Notes under the pieces: generated by a model | Database searches by the model: none | What the model saw: only the letters and a program-made list of their open reading frames with translations | Told to the model about the DNA's origin: nothing | Source of the DNA: Thomasclavelia spiroformis | GTDB lineage: Bacteria > Bacillota_I > Bacilli_A > Erysipelotrichales > Coprobacillaceae | NCBI GenBank assembly: GCA_018369555.1 | Contig: JAGZCC010000029.1 | Span: 1-27,926 of the forward strand | Length of the DNA: 27,926 nt | Direction of reading: 5' to 3' | Shown here: piece by piece, positions 8,050 to 16,116 of the stretch | Numbering within the stretch: the first letter of the stretch is position 1 | Layout: each line of letters starts with the position of its first letter | Position numbers and translations under genes: made by a program

Positions 8050-9564
8050 CTAGTTTTTATGTCCATTAGCTGAAGTTGAATCTTTTAAAACAACATCATG
8101 TGCCCCACCTTCAACAATACTAGTTGAAGAAACAAGTGTAATTTTAGCTTTTTGTTGTAATTCAGGAATAGTTAATGCCCCACAATTACACATTGTTGAT
8201 TTGATTTTACTTAAAGTTAAACCAACATTGTCTTTTAAACTTCCTGCATATGGTACATATGAATCAACACCTTCTTCAAATGAAAGTTTTGAATCACCAC
8301 CCATATCATAACGTTGCCAGTTACGAGCACGAGCAGAACCTTCACCCCAATATTCTTTCATATATTGTCCATTAATGCTTACTTTATTTGTTGGTGATTC
8401 ATCAAATCTAGAGAAATATCTTCCTAACATAATAAAATCTGAACCCATTGCTAAAGCTAACGTCATATGATAATCATGAACGATTCCACCATCTGAACAA
8501 ATAGGCACATATATTCCAGTTTCTTTAAAATATTCATCACGAGCTTTCGCAACTTCGATTGTTGCAGTCGCTTGCCCACGTCCAATTCCTTTTTGTTCAC
8601 GAGTAATACAAATCGATCCACCACCGATTCCAATTTTAACAAAGTCAGCTCCAGCATCTGCTAAAAATCTAAATCCTTCAGCATCAACAACATTACCCGC
8701 TCCAACTTTAACACTATCACCATAATGTTCTCTAATCCAGTCAATTGTCATTTTTTGCCATTCTGTAAATCCTTCAGATGAATCAATACATAAAACATCT
8801 GCCCCAGCTTCTACTAATGCAGGAACACGCTGAGCATAGTCACGTGTATTAATACCAGCACCAACTACATAACGTTTTGATTCATCCAATAATTCATTAG
8901 GATTTGATTTTCTTGTTTCATAATCTTTTCTAAAAACAAAATATGATAATTTTTGATCATCATCAATAATTGGTAAAGCATTTAATTTATTATCCCATAT
9001 TAAATCATTTGCTTCTTTTAAAGAAATTCCAATATGTCCACAAACTAATTTTTCATATGGTGTCATAAATTCAGTAACTTTAGTATTTAAATCCATTCTT
9101 GAAACACGGTAATCTCTACCTGTTACTATTCCTAATAATTTACCATTAGCGCTACCATCTTCAGTAACCGCCATAGTTGAGTGTCCTGTCTTTTCTTTTA
9201 AAGCAATAACATCTGCTAATGTATCGTTAACACCCAAATTTGAATCACTTGGTACAAATCCTGCTTTATAAGTTTTAGCACGCTTTACCATTGCTGCTTG
9301 ATCTTCAATTGTTTGCGATCCATAAATAAATGAAACTCCACCTTCTCTTGCAAGTGCAACAGCCATTGTATCATTAGAAACTGCTTGCATAATAGCTGAA
9401 ACCAAAGGAATGTTTAATGATAAGGCAGGCTCTTCTCCTTTTCTAAATTTCACTAATGGAGTTTTTAAATTAACGTTCTTTGTTTGACATTCTTTAGATG
9501 AATACCCTGGTACTAAAAGGTATTCATTAAATGTACGTGATGGTTCATCAAAAAAATATGCCAT
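8050..9564 (-). CDS. guaB: IMP dehydrogenase
   Basis: The enzyme oxidises IMP to XMP with NAD+, the committed step of guanine nucleotide synthesis. The 504-residue protein has a TIM barrel interrupted by a CBS pair at about 110-215 (GIVTGRDYRVSRM, then the second repeat). Catalytic Cys319 is in GGGSICITREQKGIGRGQ, and DSSEGF (261-266) and CSDGGIV mark the nucleotide site. The loop motif differs from the usual GPGSICTTR, placing it in a divergent IMPDH subclass that I associate with anaerobic Firmicutes. The frame opens at 9603, but ATG at 9564 follows AAAGGAGACATAAC and gives the expected MAYFFDEPSRTFNEY N-terminus. It has its own sigma-A promoter and terminator. In Bacillus it is not between ymcA and cotE. 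Confidence 0.95.
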   Translation of the reverse strand: MAYFFDEPSRTFNEYLLVPGYSSKECQTKNVNLKTPLVKFRKGEEPALSLNIPLVSAIMQAVSNDTMAVALAREGGVSFIYGSQTIEDQAAMVKRAKTYKAGFVPSDSNLGVNDTLADVIALKEKTGHSTMAVTEDGSANGKLLGIVTGRDYRVSRMDLNTKVTEFMTPYEKLVCGHIGISLKEANDLIWDNKLNALPIIDDDQKLSYFVFRKDYETRKSNPNELLDESKRYVVGAGINTRDYAQRVPALVEAGADVLCIDSSEGFTEWQKMTIDWIREHYGDSVKVGAGNVVDAEGFRFLADAGADFVKIGIGGGSICITREQKGIGRGQATATIEVAKARDEYFKETGIYVPICSDGGIVHDYHMTLALAMGSDFIMLGRYFSRFDESPTNKVSINGQYMKEYWGEGSARARNWQRYDMGGDSKLSFEEGVDSYVPYAGSLKDNVGLTLSKIKSTMCNCGALTIPELQQKAKITLVSSTSIVEGGAHDVVLKDSTSANGHKN

Positions 9565-9604
9565 GTTATGTCTCCTTTTCTTTATCTTTAAGTTTAATAT
9601 CAAA

Positions 9605-9633
9605 ATTATAATTATGTTTAATAACTAAGTCAA
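9605..9633 (-). promoter_or_regulatory. Sigma-A promoter of guaB
   Basis: Minus strand: TTGACT, 17-bp spacer, TATAAT. It is the clearest housekeeping promoter in the window. It ends just past the ymcA stop codon and leaves a leader of about 34 nt before guaB. Confidence 0.85.
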
Positions 9634-9636
9634 CCC

Positions 9637-9966
9637 TTATTTCAACAATTGTCCATTTATATAACTACTTATCGATTGTAAAATCTCATCAACTTCCTTT
9701 TTTAAATATAAATAATTGACAACTATAGGATGATTTTCAAAATCATTCTTTATTTTTTGATATTCTTCAATTGTTTTAACAACATTATCATCCTGATTTG
9801 CTTTTTGATTAACAATTTTTTTTTGATATATTTTTATTTCTTTTTCTAATTTTGCTATTTTACTATCTTGATGTAATATCTTTTCAAATTTTTGATATTC
9901 TTTAACTGCTTCAAGATTTAATAAATATTCGTTTATTTTCTTTGCATAATCTAAACTACGATTCAA
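9637..9966 (-). CDS. ymcA: YlbF/YmcA-family regulator (RicA/YmcA)
   Basis: In Bacillus, YmcA (RicA), YlbF and YaaT form the Y-complex, which acts with RNase Y in mRNA maturation and promotes sporulation, competence and biofilm formation. This protein of about 109 residues is mostly charged helix with the family pattern of short heptads (IAKLEKEIKIYQKK, then ENHPIVVNYLYLKKEVDEIL). The call rests on that pattern plus its place directly after miaB and upstream of cotE, as in Bacillus. The frame opens with GTG at 9975, but TTG at 9966 has AAAGGGTGA 6 to 9 nt upstream. Either start overlaps the end of miaB. The protein has no cysteine, unlike Bacillus RicA, which uses C-terminal Cys residues for iron-sulfur ligation. 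Confidence 0.85.
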   Translation of the reverse strand: MNRSLDYAKKINEYLLNLEAVKEYQKFEKILHQDSKIAKLEKEIKIYQKKIVNQKANQDDNVVKTIEEYQKIKNDFENHPIVVNYLYLKKEVDEILQSISSYINGQLLK

Positions 9967-11401
9967 TCGCTTCACCCTTTAAAGCCCAAGTTTTCGCTTC
10001 AGTAATCTTTACTTTAATTACTTTTCCAATATCACTTGGATTACCTTTAAAATTAACCAATTTTTGATGACGTGTATAACCTGTCAACATTGTATCATCT
10101 TTTTTAGAAATCCCATCAACTAAAACTTCAACAGTTTTATTTAAAAATCTTTGATTTTGTTTATATGCTTTTTCGTTTACAATTTCATTTAATCTATATA
10201 ATCGCTGATCTTTTTCTTCACTTGAAACATTATCAACCATTTTAGCAGCTGGTGTTCCTTCGCGAGGTGAATAGACAAATGTATAAGCCAAATCATATTC
10301 ACATTCTTGATATAAAGACAAAGTGTCTAAATATTGATCATGAGTTTCATTTGGAAACCCTACAATAATATCTGTTGTAATAGTACAATCAGGTATATAT
10401 TTTTTAATTTTGTAAAACAACTCTAAATATTGTTCTCTAGTATAGCGACGTCCCATTAATTTTAACACTTCATTATTTCCAGATTGAACTGGCAAATGAA
10501 TTGCAGGCATGATATTATCATATTTTGCAATAATCTTGATCATATCTTCACTAAAATCCCATGGATGACTAGTTGTAAATCTAATTCTTGGTATACCTGT
10601 TTTTGCAACATCCTCAAGCAAATTAGAGAAATTATAATCATTTCCAAGATCTTTACCATAACTGTTAACATTTTGTCCTAATAAGGTAATTTCTTGATAT
10701 CCATCATCAACTAAATTTTCAACTTCCTTGATAATATCTTTTGCTAAACGAGAGCGTTCTTTACCACGAGTATAAGGAACAATGCAATATGTACAAAATT
10801 TATTACATCCATACATAATATTTACCCATGCTTTATGTTTACTATCTCGCTTAACTGGTGCATTTTCAATAACATCACCTTCTTTAGACCACACTTCAAT
10901 TATCATTTCCTTACTATAAAAAGCTTCTTTTAATAATTCAGGAAGACGATGGATATTGTGTGTTCCAAAAATCAAATCAACATGTGGATGTTTTTCTAAA
11001 ATTCTATTTACAACAACTTCTTCTTGTGCCATACATCCGCACATTGCAAAAATCAAGTTTGGATTTGTTTTTTTCAAATTTTTGATATATCCAATTTTTC
11101 CAAATACTTTTTCTTCAGCGTTTTCTCGAATCGCACAAGTATTTAAAATAATAACATCAGCTTCTTTAATCTCATCTGTTACCTGATAAGACATACTTTC
11201 CAGTATACCTGATAGTGTTTCACTATCACGCTCATTAGCTTGACATCCGTACGTTTGAATATAATATTTTTTACCCACACCAGCTTTTACCATATCAGCT
11301 GGAATATGATATACATCATCATAACGTCCAATTTCATCATGACTTCTTTTTTTCGCTTCATTCAATGAAGGTTTTTTAAAATAATTACTATAATCTTTCA
11401 T
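9956..11401 (-). CDS. miaB: tRNA-2-methylthio-N6-dimethylallyladenosine synthase
   Basis: MiaB adds the 2-methylthio group to the i6A37 made by MiaA, using radical SAM chemistry. The 481 residues contain the N-terminal methylthiotransferase domain with three cluster cysteines (C53 in TYGCQANERDS, C89 in LNTCAIRENAE, C123 in MCGCMAQ). The radical SAM motif CxxxCxxC is at 199-206 (GCNKFCTYC), and a C-terminal TRAM domain follows (about 415-480). Start is the ATG behind AGTGGTGAGTAA. The end overlaps ymcA, so the two are coupled. A promoter with a full TATAAT lies 23 bp upstream of the start codon. Confidence 0.97.
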   Translation of the reverse strand: MKDYSNYFKKPSLNEAKKRSHDEIGRYDDVYHIPADMVKAGVGKKYYIQTYGCQANERDSETLSGILESMSYQVTDEIKEADVIILNTCAIRENAEEKVFGKIGYIKNLKKTNPNLIFAMCGCMAQEEVVVNRILEKHPHVDLIFGTHNIHRLPELLKEAFYSKEMIIEVWSKEGDVIENAPVKRDSKHKAWVNIMYGCNKFCTYCIVPYTRGKERSRLAKDIIKEVENLVDDGYQEITLLGQNVNSYGKDLGNDYNFSNLLEDVAKTGIPRIRFTTSHPWDFSEDMIKIIAKYDNIMPAIHLPVQSGNNEVLKLMGRRYTREQYLELFYKIKKYIPDCTITTDIIVGFPNETHDQYLDTLSLYQECEYDLAYTFVYSPREGTPAAKMVDNVSSEEKDQRLYRLNEIVNEKAYKQNQRFLNKTVEVLVDGISKKDDTMLTGYTRHQKLVNFKGNPSDIGKVIKVKITEAKTWALKGEAIES

Positions 11402-11423
11402 TTACTCACCACTTTTCTTTCAT

Positions 11424-11452
11424 ATTATATACATAATTTCAAAACTTTTCCA
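11424..11452 (-). promoter_or_regulatory. Sigma-A promoter of miaB-ymcA
   Basis: Minus strand: TGGAAA (4 of 6 matches to TTGACA), 17-bp spacer, TATAAT. It lies between the spoVS terminator and the miaB ribosome site. Confidence 0.6.
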
Positions 11453-11501
11453 CAAAAAATACATAATAAAATATTATGATAACTTTTTTCTTATATTAGA
11501 A

Positions 11502-11527
11502 TAAAAAAACTAGAGATAATCTCTAGT
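11502..11527 (-). terminator. Terminator of spoVS
   Basis: Minus strand: the stem ACTAGAGA / TCTCTAGT with a short TTA loop is followed by TTTTTTTA. It closes the rny-ymdB-spoVS unit. Confidence 0.85.
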
Positions 11528-11572
11528 ATTTATATATTTAAATCTAACTTATATTTTATTTAAAACCAATAA

Positions 11573-11833
11573 TTATCGTAGTTCTAATGATAATCTAAGT
11601 GCAGTAATTTCTTTGCCATCAACTATTAAATCATGAAATGATGGTATACAAATAATCTCATTTCCAGTAGGAATTATATATCCCCTAGCGATTGCAATAG
11701 CCTTAATTGCTTGGTTCAAAGCTGCTGCTCCAATAACTTGAATTTGTAATTTTAACTCACTTCTAATCATGCTTGCAATAGCCCCAGCAACATTATTAGG
11801 GCTAGATGATGACGATACCTTAATTGTTTCCAT
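11573..11833 (-). CDS. spoVS: Stage V sporulation protein S
   Basis: SpoVS is a small Alba-like, probably nucleic-acid-binding protein needed for progress through stage V of sporulation in Bacillus. The 86 residues have the exact family length and follow the Bacillus sequence almost throughout: KVSSSSSPNNVAGAIAS, IQVIGAAALNQAIKAIAIAR, and ICIPSFHDLIVDGKEITA. The ATG is preceded by an excellent AGGAGGTAATAT site. It lies 45 bp after ymdB, the same neighbour as in Bacillus. There is no terminator between them, so it can be read with rny-ymdB, and a sporulation-type element fills the gap. SpoVS homologues also occur in some non-sporulating bacteria, but with cotE nearby a sporulation role is likely. 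Confidence 0.96.
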   Translation of the reverse strand: METIKVSSSSSPNNVAGAIASMIRSELKLQIQVIGAAALNQAIKAIAIARGYIIPTGNEIICIPSFHDLIVDGKEITALRLSLELR

Positions 11834-11848
11834 ATATTACCTCCTAAT

Positions 11849-11880
11849 TTAACATATGAAAACTTTAAAAAAATATACCT
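11849..11880 (-). promoter_or_regulatory. Sporulation-type promoter-like element before spoVS
   Basis: Minus strand: GGTATATTTTTTTAAAG, then TTTT, then CATATGTT, directly after the ymdB stop codon. The first 17 bases nearly equal the cotE upstream element (one fewer T there). Read as sigma-E, the ATATT-to-CATA spacing is 13 bp, one short of optimum, and the -10 has two mismatches. B. subtilis spoVS is a sigma-H gene; no sigma-H consensus (AGGAWWT / RGAAT) is visible here. Confidence 0.35.
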
Positions 11881-12664
11881 ACTTATATGGATGATCTTGG
11901 TTAATTAAAACTCTTTCAATTTTTACAGGTAGATTTTCCTCAAAAGTAATAATTGCTCCTGATAATTGTCCAGTACTTTTTGCAACAATAAACGGTGCTC
12001 CAAATCCTCTTAATCTAGTTACAATAGCATCTAAATCGCACCCAATTGCACTCATATATGGTCCCGTCATTCCTACATCACTAATAAATGCTACTTTTCC
12101 ATCAATTATTTTTTCATCTGCTGTTTGAACATGGGTATGGGTACCTAATATAGCACCATTAACTTTATCTTTTACATAATGTGCAAACGCTATTTTTTCA
12201 CTTGTTGTCTCACCATGAAAATCAATAATATGAATATCTTGTTGTAAGTCTAAATAATCATCAATAACCTCAAAAGGATTGCTGTTACGACTATCCATAA
12301 AAGCTACTCCTAAAACATTTGTAACCCTTACTTTTTTGTCTAAAACATCAAATATTCTCGATTTAATTCCTGGTAAAACTTTAGGTTGATTAATCGGTAC
12401 AACCAATTTATCAGCTTCATCAATATAATCATATAGCTCTTTTTTATCAAAAGTATGATTTCCCATTGTCATCGCTTGAATCCCCTGAAACGACAATTCA
12501 TCATAATGCTTTTTTAATAACCCTTTACCATGACTAGTATTTTCAACATTTGCTATAACAAAATCAATACCTTTATCTTTAACTAAACGATGCAAATAAT
12601 CATTGACCATTTCACGTCCAATTTCTCCAAATATGTCTCCAATAAATAATATTTTCATCTTCAA
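11879..12664 (-). CDS. ymdB: YmdB-family metallophosphoesterase (2',3'-cyclic nucleotide phosphodiesterase)
   Basis: B. subtilis YmdB hydrolyses 2',3'-cyclic nucleotides and influences the choice between motility and biofilm. This 261-residue protein has the dinuclear metal centre of the TIGR00282 family: GDIFG (Asp10), NVENTSHGKG (Glu41, Asn42), MGNHTFD (Asn69, His70), IDFHGETTSEK (His150) and GTHTHVQTADE (His176, His178). The start is ATG at 12664, behind AAAGGATTTGAAG; a second ATG two codons later is possible. It follows rny after a hairpin that may attenuate transcription, and precedes spoVS. Confidence 0.95.
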   Translation of the reverse strand: MKMKILFIGDIFGEIGREMVNDYLHRLVKDKGIDFVIANVENTSHGKGLLKKHYDELSFQGIQAMTMGNHTFDKKELYDYIDEADKLVVPINQPKVLPGIKSRIFDVLDKKVRVTNVLGVAFMDSRNSNPFEVIDDYLDLQQDIHIIDFHGETTSEKIAFAHYVKDKVNGAILGTHTHVQTADEKIIDGKVAFISDVGMTGPYMSAIGCDLDAIVTRLRGFGAPFIVAKSTGQLSGAIITFEENLPVKIERVLINQDHPYK

Positions 12665-12676
12665 ATCCTTTCATAT

Positions 12677-12699
12677 AAAAGGATAGGCTAAGCCTACCC
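12677..12699 (-). terminator. Hairpin between rny and ymdB (weak terminator or attenuator)
   Basis: Minus strand: GGGTAGGC-TTA-GCCTATCC (8 bp including one G-U) is followed by only TTTT and then ATATG. The short U-run suggests partial termination, which would still allow ymdB and spoVS to be read. Confidence 0.55.
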
Positions 12700-12701
12700 C
12701 C

Positions 12702-14261
12702 TTATTTAGCTATTTCATTAGCACGAATTTCACGTATTACAGTTACTTTAATATGCCCTGGATATGTAAGTTCCTCTTCAATTTTTGTTTTAATATCACG
12801 AGCAATTTTATGTGCCATTAAATCATCAATCTTATCAGGTTTAACTACAATACGTATTTCTCGTCCTGCCTGAATTGCAAATACACGATCTACACCATCA
12901 AAACTTTTTGCCATTTCTTCAAGTTTTTCTAAACGTTGAATATAATTTTCAATTGTTTCACTTCTACTTCCTGGTCGTGCAGCACTTAATGTATCAGCAG
13001 CTGCAACTAAAATTGAAATCACACTAGTTGCAGGAACATCTCCATGATGTGATTCAATTGCATTTACAACTACCGGATGTTCTCCATGTTTTTTTGCAAA
13101 TTTAGCACCTAATTCGACATGACTACCCTGCATTTCATGATCAATTGCTTTTCCTAAATCATGTAATAATCCAGCACGTCTTGCCAATTGTTGATTCAAG
13201 CCTAATTCAGCAGCCATTATTCCTGCTAAATGTGCTACTTCTAATGAATGTTGTAAAGCATTTTGACCATAACTAGTACGATATTTTAATTTTCCAAGCA
13301 TCATAATAATATCTTTATCAATTTTAGAAATACCTAATTCAAATATCGCATCTTCCCCAGTTTTTCTAATAACTTCACTTAATTCATTTTTTGTTTTTTG
13401 AACTACTTCTTCAATTCTACCAGGTTGAATACGTCCATCTCGAATCAAAGTTTCTAATGACAACCTTGCTATTTCACGTCGCACCGGATCAAAACATGAA
13501 ATAGTTATTGCTTCAGGAGTATCATCAATGATTAAATCAACTCCTGTTGACTGTTCTATAGCTTTAATATTTCTACCTTCGCGACCTATGATTCTTCCTT
13601 TCATTTCTTCACTTGGTAAAGCAACTACAGAAACAGTTCTTTCTACAGTTTCCTCTTGAGAATAACGGTTAATCGCATTAGCAATTATATCACGAGAAAT
13701 TAAACTTGCTTTTGATCTAGCTTCCTCTTCTTGTTCTTTGATATATGCCGTCATCTCTGTTGCAATTTGTTGCTCAACTTGTCTAAACAATTCTTGCTTA
13801 GCCTCGTTAGCTGACATAGCAGCAATTTTTTCTAATTCGCCTACTTTTGCATTAATTTTTTCTTTTAATTCAGCCTCTAGTTTTCCTAATTCCGCTTCTC
13901 TTTTTTCTATTTGTACTACTTTTTGTGCTAAAACATCTTCTTTACCTTGAACAGTAATATCCCTTCTATCAATCGTTTGCTCTCTTTGTAAAAGTTTATT
14001 TTCAAGTTCATTAATCTCTTGCCTTTGTTGTTTAGCTTCTTTTTCAGCTTGAAGTTTTAACTCGTATGCTTCTGTTTTCGCATCTAAAATTGCTTCTTTT
14101 ACAAGATTATCAGCTTTAGCAGTTGCATCATCTATAATTTTTGCAGCACTTACATTTGCTTTAGATATTTTTAACTTATTCATAAAATAATTAATAAAAA
14201 ATCCTAAAGCTACAGCTAGAACATAGGTCAAAATAGAAACAATATCAATACCTGACACCAT
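12702..14261 (-). CDS. rny: Ribonuclease Y
   Basis: RNase Y is the membrane-anchored endoribonuclease that starts bulk mRNA decay in Bacillus-type bacteria. The 519 residues have the standard layout. One N-terminal transmembrane helix spans about residues 5-28, and a long charged coiled coil covers about 35-200. A KH domain carries RIIGREGRNIKAIEQSTG. An HD domain carries LQHSLEVAHLAG and the LLHDLGKAIDHE metal site, followed by SHVELGAKFAKKHGEHP. The ATG is preceded by GGGGGTTAA, a less usual G-rich ribosome site. A readable promoter lies about 70 bp upstream. Its neighbour ymcA encodes a likely partner of the RNase Y regulatory complex. Confidence 0.98.
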   Translation of the reverse strand: MVSGIDIVSILTYVLAVALGFFINYFMNKLKISKANVSAAKIIDDATAKADNLVKEAILDAKTEAYELKLQAEKEAKQQRQEINELENKLLQREQTIDRRDITVQGKEDVLAQKVVQIEKREAELGKLEAELKEKINAKVGELEKIAAMSANEAKQELFRQVEQQIATEMTAYIKEQEEEARSKASLISRDIIANAINRYSQEETVERTVSVVALPSEEMKGRIIGREGRNIKAIEQSTGVDLIIDDTPEAITISCFDPVRREIARLSLETLIRDGRIQPGRIEEVVQKTKNELSEVIRKTGEDAIFELGISKIDKDIIMMLGKLKYRTSYGQNALQHSLEVAHLAGIMAAELGLNQQLARRAGLLHDLGKAIDHEMQGSHVELGAKFAKKHGEHPVVVNAIESHHGDVPATSVISILVAAADTLSAARPGSRSETIENYIQRLEKLEEMAKSFDGVDRVFAIQAGREIRIVVKPDKIDDLMAHKIARDIKTKIEEELTYPGHIKVTVIREIRANEIAK

Positions 14262-14576
14262 TTAACCCCCATTTTCTTCTATGTATTTATTTTAAATATA
14301 TTTAATTATGTGCAAGACACACAATAATATTGTATAATATTTTCAGCATGTTTACAATCAAAACTGTTATTCCATCAAATTTTTACTTATAATCTATTCG
14401 TCATTTTTACCATTAAATACTCAATTACAATTACACATATCATTAAATATAGTTGATTATTTCTAGCAAAAAAAGATAGCGTTATCATTTTAGCTTTTAT
14501 TAAATTAAATAAAAAATTTAACTTAAATAATATGACAATTTATCAATAATACACATTTATAAAAAAATAGTTCTTA
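14262..14576. other. Intergenic region between recA and rny
   Basis: The 315 bp without a gene hold the recA terminator at the right end and the rny promoter near 14329-14357. The middle (about 14360-14560) is AT-rich. I see no ORF with a ribosome site, no riboswitch-like structure and no convincing repeat. In B. subtilis pbpX lies at this point; nothing recognisable of it remains. Confidence 0.7.
14329..14357 (-). promoter_or_regulatory. Sigma-A promoter of rny
   Basis: Minus strand: TTGTAA, 17-bp spacer, TACAAT. Each box has one or two mismatches to consensus. The predicted leader is about 60 nt. Confidence 0.65.
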
Positions 14577-14594
14577 TTAATAAGAACTATTTTT
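14563..14594 (-). terminator. Terminator of recA
   Basis: A perfect 14-bp stem, AAAAATAGTTCTTA / TAAGAACTATTTTT on the minus strand with a TTAA loop, ends in a T run. The loop bases and 5' arm cover the recA stop codon (14577-14579) and its last codons. Confidence 0.85.
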
Positions 14595-15620
14595 ATAGGT
14601 TATTTCCATCTTCAATTTTTTTACAATCATTTGAGTAATCTCATCCATTATCTCTAAATGTGTTGTTAAATAAGTTTTTGCATTTTCACGGCCTTGTCCA
14701 ATTTTTTCACCCTTATAAGCATACCAGGCACCACTTTTTTCTACAATATCATTTTCAACTGCCAAATCCAAAACTTCCCCATCACGAGAAATACCTTTAC
14801 CATAAATAATATCTACTTGTGTAGTCTTAAATGGAGGTGCTACTTTATTTTTTACAACTTTAATATTTGTCTTATTTCCTACAATTTCAGTTCCCTGCTT
14901 AATTGCCTCACCACGACGAATTTCAATTCTTACTGAAGAATAAAATTTTAAAGCTCTTCCTCCAGTTGTAGTTTCAGGATTACCAAACATAACACCGATT
15001 TTTTCTCTTAACTGGTTAATAAAAATAATTGTACACTCAGACTTATTCAATTCTGCCGCAATCTTTCTTAATGCTTTAGACATCAATCTTGCTTGAAGTC
15101 CCATTTGAGCATCTCCCATTTCACCATCTAATTCTACTTGAGGCACCAATGCTGCAACAGAATCAACAACGACTAAATCAATAGCACCTGAACGAACGAG
15201 AGTTTCAGCAATTTCTAGTCCTTGCTCTCCGGAATCAGGTTGCGATAAAATCAATTCATCAATATTAACACCTAAATTTTGTGCATAAACAGGATCTATT
15301 GCATGTTCAGCATCAATAAATGCTGCACGCCCTCCTTGTTTTTGACACTCAGCAATCGCATGAAGAGTTAAAGTAGTCTTACCACTTGATTCAGGTCCAT
15401 AAATTTCAATAATTCTTCCCTTAGGATACCCACCAATGCCTAATGCTAAATCAAGTGTCAACGATCCAGTAGGAATTACATCAACACTAACAGCAACACG
15501 ATCTCCAAGCTTCATTACAGAGCCTTTTCCATATTTTTTTTCAATTTGTTTAATCGCATCATCTAAAGCTTGTGCTTTTTTAGCATCTTCTTTGCTTTCT
15601 TTTACTTTTGCTTCTGCCAT
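14577..15620 (-). CDS. recA: Recombinase RecA
   Basis: RecA forms filaments on single-stranded DNA for strand exchange and for LexA self-cleavage. The 347 residues include Walker A GPESSGKTT at 75-83, the MGDAQMGLQARLMSKALRK loop region, INQLREKIGVMFGNPETTTGG (loop L2) and a short C-terminal tail that is less acidic than in many RecA proteins. The ATG lies behind AGGAGGAAAATATT. It follows cinA after 37 bp, as in Bacillus and Streptococcus. That spacer has no GAAC...GTTC SOS box and no obvious promoter, so expression probably comes from the rodZ promoter or one within the upstream genes. The GC content is higher than that of neighbouring genes, as expected for a conserved, highly expressed gene. 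Confidence 0.99.
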   Translation of the reverse strand: MAEAKVKESKEDAKKAQALDDAIKQIEKKYGKGSVMKLGDRVAVSVDVIPTGSLTLDLALGIGGYPKGRIIEIYGPESSGKTTLTLHAIAECQKQGGRAAFIDAEHAIDPVYAQNLGVNIDELILSQPDSGEQGLEIAETLVRSGAIDLVVVDSVAALVPQVELDGEMGDAQMGLQARLMSKALRKIAAELNKSECTIIFINQLREKIGVMFGNPETTTGGRALKFYSSVRIEIRRGEAIKQGTEIVGNKTNIKVVKNKVAPPFKTTQVDIIYGKGISRDGEVLDLAVENDIVEKSGAWYAYKGEKIGQGRENAKTYLTTHLEIMDEITQMIVKKLKMEITYKNSSY

Positions 15621-15657
15621 AATATTTTCCTCCTACTATCATATACAGTTAAAACAA

Positions 15658-16116
15658 TCAATTTACTTTAAACTTTTCAATTAATTTTCTTACCACAAAA
15701 TCAATTGCCTGTTGCTGAATTTCTTGGCGAGATCCCTTTAATTTTAATTCATACACATTTACACCTTTATATAAAATTCCAATATATACAAGACCTACCG
15801 GCTTACCTTCCATTGCATCAGGACCGGCGTTTCCAGTAAAAGAAACACATATATCACTATCCAGTATTTGTTTACCATTTATGCACATTAAAGAAGCCAC
15901 TTCTTTACTAACCACCCCATATTTTTCAATCAAATCATGTGATATATTTAATAATCTTTCTTTTGTCTCACTTTGATAAGTTATTAAACTTCCCTTATAA
16001 ACCTTAGAAATGCCAGGAACACTTCCTAGCATTGCGGCAAAGTTACCTACTGTAAAACTTTCTACACTAGATATACTAATATTAAATTGTATTAATAATT
16101 CAGCTAATTCATCCAT
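15658..16116 (-). CDS. cinA: CinA C-terminal domain protein (PncC-like nicotinamide-nucleotide amidase)
   Basis: The PncC domain deamidates NMN to NaMN; the full competence-associated CinA adds an N-terminal molybdopterin-binding-type domain. This protein is 152 residues, so only the C-terminal domain is present. Visible family features are VPGISKVYKGSLITYQSETK, which keeps the conserved Tyr and Lys, GVVSKEVASLM, and SFTGNAGPDAMEGKPVGLVYIG. The usual AESCTGG box is changed to VESFTVG: the Ser and Thr remain, while the Cys and the first Gly do not, so activity may be altered. Start ATG overlaps the pgsA stop codon by one base, with GGAGACAATGTA ahead. It lies between pgsA and recA, as in B. 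subtilis, where CinA is full length. Confidence 0.88.
   Translation of the reverse strand: MDELAELLIQFNISISSVESFTVGNFAAMLGSVPGISKVYKGSLITYQSETKERLLNISHDLIEKYGVVSKEVASLMCINGKQILDSDICVSFTGNAGPDAMEGKPVGLVYIGILYKGVNVYELKLKGSRQEIQQQAIDFVVRKLIEKFKVN

Noticed and set aside
8463..8657. Minus-strand ORF of 64 codons within guaB
   Set aside because: Out-of-frame reading inside the guaB catalytic domain.
15621..15657. SOS (LexA) box before recA
   Set aside because: No GAAC...GTTC palindrome is present in the 37-bp spacer.
15436..15684. Plus-strand ORF of 82 codons antisense to recA
   Set aside because: Complement of a conserved coding region, with no ribosome site and no recognisable protein. The same applies to the antisense frames at 757-990, 1462-1716, 10484-10681, 10956-11186, 13738-13950, 14694-14936, 17860-18048 and 20428-20691.
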